Assembly: GCF_001949145.1 (NCBI RefSeq)
Contig: NW_019091581.1
Span: 176,205 to 195,452, forward strand
DNA from: Acanthaster planci
Taxonomy: Eukaryota > Echinodermata > Asteroidea > Valvatida > Acanthasteridae
Reading direction: 5' to 3'
DNA: 19,248 bases
This document shows positions 7,749 through 16,700 of the stretch, piece by piece (the stretch's first letter is position 1; each line of letters begins with the position of its first letter). The translations under genes and the position numbers were made by a program. The notes under the pieces were generated by a model. That model worked only from the letters and a program-made list of their open reading frames with translations. It was not told where the DNA came from and did not search any database.

Positions 7749-10700
7749 GTTAGTGTAGTTCCGTTGGTAAGCTTGGGCACTTGCTGCTCGATTCGACGCA
7801 AATGTCACGAGTTGAAATCTCTCAAAAAATGCAAAATCTTTCGAGCTTGCAACCTATTATTTGGATGTGAAATCCCTCACATAGCCACTTTAGTGGTGTG
7901 AATTGAAAAATTTGATATTGTGCCTGATGAAAAGTGATAGGGTTAACAGGAAATACGCACAGGCAAGTCCTGATCAAGACCCCCCCATCCATGCTTGAGC
8001 ACAAACACCATTGCACCTGGGCGGTTGGAATCCACATTCAAACTGTTGCACATATGTGACCTTTCACCACAAAATGAGCTGAAAGTCAGAATTTGAGAAA
8101 TTGAGATGTTAGTATTTTTGAATTAAGTAGAAAAAAAGCTTTCCAGGGGTTTATACATTGAATACTTAGGGTAAAAGTATCAGGTGGCAATGTGACATTA
8201 TTCTGGCAGCTTTGTGTCTTTGTTCTCGGCATATTTTCACTATATCAGGCCAGGCACGAATAATGCTCTTGTCAAAATTGCTGAGAAAATGCCCTTCAAT
8301 ATATGATCCTGTAGATTATTTGGAATTAATAGGAGACGGGTTATTCTTTCCAAATATTACAAAACCTGAAAACTAAACTTCACTTCAACATGACTTTAAA
8401 CCCTCAAAACAAAAAGGGCGAGATGCGACTTTACTCTCATTTTGTTGTGACACATCACATACGTGAAACACCAGAACGACTTAACCACATTGAGCAGGGT
8501 ACTTCCCTGAATAATGTATATGAAGTTCCTGAACTTCTTAATTGGGGTGTGCTATACATTCGATGACATAATTATTGGGGGAAAGAGAATGAGAGGCATA
8601 TGTTCGGCAATATCCCCTCCCCTCCTACCTAGCCATCCACAGACCCAACACCCGCCCACCCTGCCTCTGCCCTTCCACTAACCACTCACTAACAGGTAAA
8701 ATTTGAAAAATAAGAAATAGGGAACAGAGAAAAGAAAAACAAAAGCAGAATTAAAAAAGAAGAATGAAGCTGAAAGCACTAGCCTGACACCCCCTCCCCC
8801 TAAAAAACAGATGCAGGCGATAACCACACTGGAACTTGAGATTTTGCTGCTTTGAATCTTGGAATGAGCCAAAAATTGTCAACAAACTGGATTTTTATTT
8901 GCTTTCTCTGCCCCTCGGTGCCCCCAGAATCTACTTTTCTTCTGCTTAAGCAATTGTGTACTTTTTCTTAATACCACTGCCATATATGGTCTTTCATATG
9001 CTAAACCTTAATGGGTGTGTAGAATGACTCTTGTATATTGGCACCATTTTTTGGCAAAACAGAAATATTATGCTAGCCTATGCCTAATGAAAAACCTGAA
9101 TGTTTCAATTGACCAGACGCAAGAAAAAAGTGCCGATTCATGGCTGGAGCTGGCTCATACAAATGAGTATAAGTGTAAAATACCTCTTTGTCTGGGTTGG
9201 AAATCCTTCCTTCATTGATTAATTTGTGTGAGGAGGAACAGTTTCCTTAAGCAAAATACAATGTCAGATTTTTGGGCCCTTTTCTATCACTCAGTCTTTC
9301 TCATTCGTTCCTGTTTCACAGGCGGATCAGGCTTACTCAACGGTTAACCAACCTTTACACTGCCAAAGCTGTAAGCAGTAATTTCTCCAAATCATTTCAA
9401 GCCGTTTAAATTTGTTACTGTAAACTCAGTGCAGGAGTGCTTCATGAGCTAGGGTGATTATGAAAATGCTGATAATGTAGTGAAAGTGGTGGTGAAGGTC
9501 ATGGATGTTATTCCCGTGGAATGGCTTTTATGTTGATTTTTCAGTTGATAGGAAATGTTCAGGCCAGAGTGAAAGCTTTTTAGGGCATTATCACCTTGTG
9601 CAGGCCATCAGATGTTCAAATGTGTAAAGAGCTGCCCGCTAGCACTTGCAGTAGTTGGTTGTTTCCCACTGATGTTGCCAATGCAACACTAAAAGTGTCC
9701 TCAAATTGTGTTGCATCAAAAAGTTGTTTTAATTTGGATTAAACTCAATCGTACTGTGTAAATATAAATGCATGAACAGTATTTCTTTAAAAATATCAGG
9801 ATTTGCAAGAAATGAAACAAATGATCTGTTTCAATGTCCACAAATAATTCTGATTTCCAAACTCTTCAGTCCTCATATAATACCTGTACTGGCCTCAGAG
9901 TGTGCACTGACCGCGCTGGCTCCTGTCCAGTAGCTAACCCCAAAATTCAAGCAATAGTAGATCACAGAGTTTAGTTCGAAGAATGTCTTTATTCCATGAA
10001 CTTCCATGAACTGGTACTATGTGCCTTGAAGTTTGTTTGTGGGTAAAACTGTTACAACAAAAGATTACAAACATAAGGTCAGTCCTCCATATTTATGAAA
10101 AAAATTGTGAAAACCAACCCCAATAAACGTACAAAACTTCTTGATTATGTCATCAAACAATTAAACAACCCTAAATCAAAATGTCACCAGTTTCCTCCTC
10201 ACATGCCAAAAACACACTAGTGAAATGACTCTGTCAAAGGGAAATGATAATGTTGTGTACATCCAGATGTATACCATTACAGTAATCCTCTATAAAGTCC
10301 CAAGATTGATTTGTATACACTACACATTACCTCCAAAGTGATAAAGGGATCGTATGGTGTGCATTTAGTCGCCCACATGTACATGTACATGAAAATAATA
10401 ATAATAAACTTACAGACTTGTGGGCTTCCAAGCTTCCTCTGACACAATCAGAATCTCATGTAAAGAACTGTCACAGATGTTCTTAAAAGGGTTTAACAAA
10501 CACCGGGCTCACCCAGCACAATGTCTCTGTAACGGATGACAGTCATAATGGCAACTATCAGTTTCAAAATACGTGAATCCAACTCTGGATTTATGGTGCA
10601 TGTAAACTAACGTGTACATGTAGATTGACATAATCTTATACATTACTAAACTGAGACGGACAAAATAAACCCCCAAATCACAATGAAGTGAAACCTTCAT

Positions 10701-13700
10701 AATCAAGTTAACAACACACTAATGGAGCTTAACTTACATAAAAATATATGGATGCTTAACCCTCAAGTTATAGCTTCTAAAAGCACTATAATTTTAGGCC
10801 TCTCAGACACAAAGTTGGAGACCGTGAACACAAAAACTGTCCGTACATGTCAAACAGTTAAACTAAGCAACGTACCACGCATGCCCAAAGCGCACTGCCA
10901 CCTAGATATAGCGCGCCTGGGAATAGCACCTAACTATGGAGTGCAAAAATATACAAAATTAAAGTTTGGGTACAGCACAATACCTGCGGCATCAGCACCG
11001 CTAACTACTTGGGGACATACTAACCAGTTTCACCATTTGCACCATTACTTGCCCTGTGTATGTTCTGGGTAGAAGTAATTCTTAATAATATGTCACCAAC
11101 CCATAATGTCTCAGAGATTGACTGATAATGTATTACCAGTCGCTAATGTACATGTACATGTATCACCTGTGGATGGGTAATGTATCCACCAACAACCAGT
11201 AACATCAGTTTGTGAAGTCCAGTTGGTGGGATGTGGAGGATGACCAGTGAGTGTTGGGAGGGCTCTGCACCCACTCGCACATGTTAATTGGCCTGACGTC
11301 AGGTGCTTTCATCCCGTAATGATGCCTCATGCCAATTCCTTGAGGTGCATTAAATGGGGAAACAGTTGAGATCCACACACTGAACGTTGTTGAGGGAATT
11401 GGCATTTTTCAAATTTTTGCGCAGAATGTCTTACAGGCTTTGAGGGGGGATAAGGGTACTTCCACCTTTCCCCTAAAGAAAAAATTAGGAAAAAGGGAGA
11501 GAAATAAAAAGCTAGAAGGAATGAACATCAAAAATTTGCTTGAAATGGTTCGAAACTTGGTTTTTTTTTGTTGCTTTGTCTGTTTGCAGCAAATGAATGC
11601 TCTCTCTACCCCAAAAGCTTTTGTCCCTTCTTTGCAATGTTGTCGTCAAGTACTTTTCGATGTCCAAGTTCTCTGCCAAACATTTAACTGGGTTAAGAGG
11701 GAATAATTAAAGCTAGAGTATAGGGACATTTGAGGGTAGATGCACAGAGGTAAGATTACAAAGTAAAAAGACTTCAAACCATCATTGTTTCATAAAAATT
11801 CAGTTTCTATGACAAAAAATACTTGACTGAGTACTTTTTAAGTACTTTTCTCCTTGAAATTATGTTTTACAAAATTGGGAGTGTCTGAAGTTGTAAATTT
11901 ATTTCGTAATCTTACCTATGTACATTTAACATCAAATACTCATGTTCTCTAGCTTTGTTTCCTCTTAACAAGTTAAATGTTTGGCAGAGAAGTTGGTAAT
12001 TGAAAAGTACTCGATGACAACAGTGTTTCCTTGCAATGTCCGTGGATGGATGAGATTCCAGTTTGAACTTCTGAGTGTAAAAAAGTGATACGTGTATTTT
12101 ACTGCAGGTGGAGAGTAGAGGAACTAAAGGATATTTGCTTGCTAGATAGACCGTGCGTTAGCCTAAAAAGTAGCTGTATTGAGGCGTACATGTATGTATC
12201 ATGAGTGACTCCGGTATGTTTTTCATTCGTAGCTCAGCCAATGGTGGCAGTGGACAATCAGTACACAGTCTTGCATGATGAAATGTCATCTGGGGACGAG
12301 GAGCCATCATCGAGACCATCCATTCCCCAGCCGCTACGGTCACAGTCGTATCCTTACAAAACTGGACAAAGGAAGAAGCCCAGCAAAACCAGCAGCCAAT
12401 CCACAACCTCATCCAGAGCTCCAAAATTGTCTCCACAGAGTCATCAGTTCTTGGAAAAATTCCACTTAAGGTACATATAAGCATTTGGGCCCAACTGCAC
12501 GGCCCTTCTTAACAGTTAGCAAAAAAGCTGTGCTTACTATAGCATAACATTTTTCTATTTACTGTAAGCACTATGAACTGGTGGTGCTTGGCACGGTTGT
12601 GCGAACGCTTGTGCGCACAAAGATTTTCATTGTTACGTCATCACTAAGACGAGCTGAATAAGCCACTTGCAAGTTAAATTTGAATAAAATTTGGTACACT
12701 GTGTTATCTGATTGCATAGAAACGAAACAATTTGAATTCTCCAGACTAAAGACACTGTTGCTATACCCCGTGATTCGGGGCAAGCTTTTGCATAGCGACC
12801 ACCATCTCTGGAATGGACTGGCTCCTTTGTGCCATTCGTATCCATTGAGAATAGTGCATTGTTGCAAGGCGTCTCTCATGTAACTAAGCAAAAGCTTGCC
12901 CTGAATCACGAGGTATAGCAACAGTGGTTTTAGTATGGAGAATTCAAGTTGTTATGTTCACATTAATTTAAAGAACTTGGTGTACCAGATTTTATTCAAA
13001 TTTAATTCACAAATGGCTTATTTCCTCTGAGGTTAGCATGTCTTTTGCTGTGGTTCCGGCTTACAGCCTCCATGGAATATGCGGAACCTCTGCCAGTGTA
13101 AAATCCTGTGCTCGTAAGCTTAAGTGCTCAGCAGCACCATGAAATTGGGCCCAGTTGATTCCCTTAATGATTTGCACAGCATTGGTCACAATAATGAATG
13201 GGATTTATTTAGCATTGATATACTGTACAAAATGACTTGTGCACCAGGAAAATATTAATTTGTCATATTAAACAAGTTATGGAAGGTTTCACGTTCATGC
13301 AGTAAAAAGAATGATTTCATTAGGTGACAGGTTGAATGTTTCTCTTGGAACATTCAGTCTGGTTACCTAATGAAATTGTCGTATACCATTGCATTTACAG
13401 GCATTCGTTATTTGGATACTGTAAGTTATGGAACGTGTATTTAACAAGAGATTTGCTTTTTATGTAGCAACGGAATACCATTAAGTGTACACTGGTACTT
13501 GGTTTGCATATTCATGCCACAGATTGTGTGCAGATAATGTACTATATAAAACTTTTCATAATTCCTGTAGGTTCAGTATGTCATGCTTGAGGCACCATTG
13601 ACATCGATTCATAACAGTACGCCTCCAAGAGTTTGCAACACATTGGCCAATCACGACACGCAAAATCTTTTGACCCTTTCCAAACGCGCATTGGGTCGAC

Positions 13701-16700
13701 AGATTTCGCACATCGTGATTGGTCAACATGTTGCATTCTCCTGGAGGCGCACTATTGTGAATTGCCTATTTTTACAAGACCAGATCAGGAACCATTTATT
13801 TGGGGGGGGGTTCAGGTGGGGGAGGCAAAAAAGTGGGAATTTGTATAATCTTTTCTGGCTGTTTTGATGAGTGCCAAGGCTTTTTACTTGCATTTGGAAG
13901 GAAAAATGCAGTCCCCCAAAATTGCTTTTCTTTTATTTTTTTTTCCAAAAAGAAGAGCTTTCCCATATTGAGACCTGGCCCCATTGGTCCCTGCTAAATC
14001 ATAAAAGATCATATTTTGCCGTCCTGTTAGTTGCCACCAGAATGTTGTGCTTGCTACATTATGCTGAATACTGTGGTCAAATTCAAGTCAATACTGAAAC
14101 TTCTCAGACTTTGCGTGTGTACAAAACAAATGGGGGGCAAGTGTGTTTTCACAACTGGCAGCAGTGGCCTGGGGCAAGCAACTAGCAATTTAATATGTCA
14201 GTCATGCATCTTTCTATTTATACAAAGAGGGCCAGATCATATGTACAGATAACCAGATCTTTCAAAATGGACTGGTTAAGGCTCATGCAGCAAGATATTT
14301 TTTTGTACACGAAGGAAACACTGGTGGATCCGGGGGAAGGGCAATAGGCACAATTTTGGGGGAGGACAGTGAGACTGAAACTTCTCACTCTCTTTTACTT
14401 TTCTTCCAAAAGCATGTAAAAAGCCCCCTAATGTAGTCCGACCTCTCAGAAAGGCCATAAAACATTGCATAAAGGTTACATTAAAAATTTTCCATGTTTT
14501 GGCTCCTAATATCATAGTTTTGTATTTACCTGTGGAAGAACATTTTATGTACCCCAAAAATATTCAAATAACATACAGAGCATTCTTGGTTTGAAATTAT
14601 GTGTAGGTTGGCTTGCAGGGAATGCTATGATGGAAAGAAGTGTAAATCAGCGTGTAAACATCAGTGCCGTGGAAATTTGCTTTTGTGTCATCTTAAATCA
14701 CAGTCAGAAAATGGGCATAAGGTAGGTTCGTGATGAATAATTTAAAAGCGCAACTGGATTCCACAAAGTGAGGCTTTTGGCCATATTTTGGTATTTCAAG
14801 TTTAATTTGCACAGGGAAGAGCAAATTGATTTCTTTGTTTTGATATATCACCCGTTTTGACATGATAATGAAAATGGACAATACATGGGGAATAATTTGA
14901 GGACTCCCATTGAATACATGACGAAAGATTCTTGTAAAGGCCTTTCACTTAAAGGCTATTTTGGCAAGATGTGACTCAGTTTGTGGTTCAAATAATAGGT
15001 CATGACCCATAATAGGTCGATTAGCCATCACATATTGTTTACATGTGTACAGTAAACTCTCAAAATTCATAGTAGGTTAACTCAAGACTCCGCTTATCTC
15101 GAACACATTCTTCATTCCCGCCAAAAGAATAGGCTTTTATGTACAAAAATACCTCCGTAACTCAAAATGCAGAGAATTTGTTTGAAGGGCCAATCCAAAA
15201 GGACCTCCACCAACTCACTGACAATGAGTGAAAAAAGAATACAAGACTTTAATTATGAGTCATTTCTGCAAACCACGCTTCGTCTTTTTGCATGAGGACA
15301 CAAGCATGCTTGCTTTCAGTGCCGTTCTATTGTGAGAGGCTAATGCTCAGGCTTTATTAGACTTGATGATTTGTGATGGACTTGCAGGGACTTGTTCAGA
15401 CTCACATGTATGGTGGGCTCAACTACAGTCATACTCATGTGAATGATGATAAGGGTCAATGGTAAGATCTGCTATAAAATGTAAATTTGTGCAGGTTTGG
15501 GGTGTCATCCGTCATCGAACTAGACCAGACTTTAAAGGCCAGTACCAGCTATGCAAGAACAGCCGGACGACAAGCCATTGTTGGGGAAAAGATTGCTGGT
15601 ACTGTCACAGTGAAGAAGAAAAATACATATGGAGTGCAGAACAAAAGGGACAGTTTGATAGACAGGAAATTTCAGAGTTCCTATGCAGGGAACAGAATCT
15701 TCAACAGAATCTTCCAAAGCTACCACCACCACCATCTTCTGACACACCCGACGGTTTCCAAGTAGTCTCAAGACGATCCACAAAACGGACTACCTCTGAA
15801 ACATCCACCGAAGGGGCTGCTTGCAACAGTATTCCTCAAAAAACTGTCAGCCGGCCAGTGCAAAGAAAGAACTCAACACCAATAATTCTCAGCGCTGCAG
15901 AGAGCAGAGATGAATACAGCAAGTTGATGGCCAAAGTTGGGGGCAACTTTGTGTATCTCTGCGAGACGTGTTTCGATAGCTCCCCACCAGTTATGAGCAA
16001 AAGTTCAGCAGACGGTCGTCATGGCACCAGCAAAGAGCAACACCCCTGGAGCAAAGTGTTGGTGCATGTGCTCCAGAAAGATGGTAAACATCAGTACTTG
16101 AAAATAAGGAAAGGAGCACGCTACAAGGCCAGCCTTTGCCGCCACATTGAAAAACGCTTTGGATGCCGGCGGGGGGACGCATGCCAATTTGCCCACAACA
16201 AGGTAATGACAAACTAAGGAATTATTTCCTTTTCGTTGGTAATGTTTCTTTGCCTCATCTGATCCATTGAGACAGAAAATGATCATAAAAGTCTTTTTCA
16301 GCCCCTACCAAAAATATGTAACTTGTGGATTCAATTTTCTCTTCTGGGTGTCTTTCCCTTGTTCCCGCTCAAAATTTAATCTTCTGTAGATTCAGGCAGA
16401 ATTAGGAATCTTACTTTTCAGGACTGCATCTCAGTACTTCATTTTGAACTGCTTCAAATATTAAATCTCTTGCTCTGACAACACCTCAATGGAATTATTT
16501 GGAAAATTACATCAAACTTTTTTCCAAGAACTTTGATGCATGTTGATGTAGGCTCTTCCTCGTCTTCCAAAGAAATATCTTGCTCCCAATACTGAAGGAG
16601 ATCCATGTGTTTTTGGAAATTCCAGGTTGAGACTGAGGTATGGCAGTGCCCTGTCCATCAAAAGGATATTGTGCAATTCTGTGAATACACATTTATCCCA

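Larger units (their letters stand above)
12471..14618 (+). other. intron 3, hairpin-rich
   Basis: About 2.1 kb, largely made of inverted repeats: the element at 12486-13153, a small hairpin at 13314-13376, the element at 13606-13763 and an inverted repeat pair at 13878-14425. Open frames on either strand here lie inside the repeats. The intron ends at acceptor ggcttgcag (14618). Confidence 0.6.

Noticed and set aside
10381-10706. Possible antisense gene in intron 2 (minus-strand gtaagt near 10410, AATAAA at 9988-9993, short coding-like pieces)
   Set aside because: The pieces cannot be joined in a single frame and no domain is visible; simple-sequence DNA explains the poly(A)-like motifs.
11560-11706. 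Strong acceptor-like tract ending at 11590 followed by an open frame
   Set aside because: No donor follows in the right phase, and the frame runs into the arm of the fold-back element at 11639.
12571-12921. Overlapping minus-strand frames of 116 and 70 codons and a plus-strand frame of 67 codons
   Set aside because: All lie inside the long palindromic element 12486-13153, where inverted arms produce similar frames on both strands.
13583-13867. 94-codon plus-strand frame behind an AG at 13570
   Set aside because: It covers the fold-back element 13606-13763 and runs into a G-run. The phase required after exon 3 would meet a stop within ten codons.
15045-15115. Pogo/Tigger-like transposon end in intron 4
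   Set aside because: Only a loose resemblance (cagtaaactctc, cttatctcgaac). No second terminal repeat or transposase remnant was found.
15487-15765. 92-codon plus-strand frame with a run of His
   Set aside because: It overlaps exon 5 in a different phase. The other frame carries the CCCH fingers and is open for the full 708 bases.
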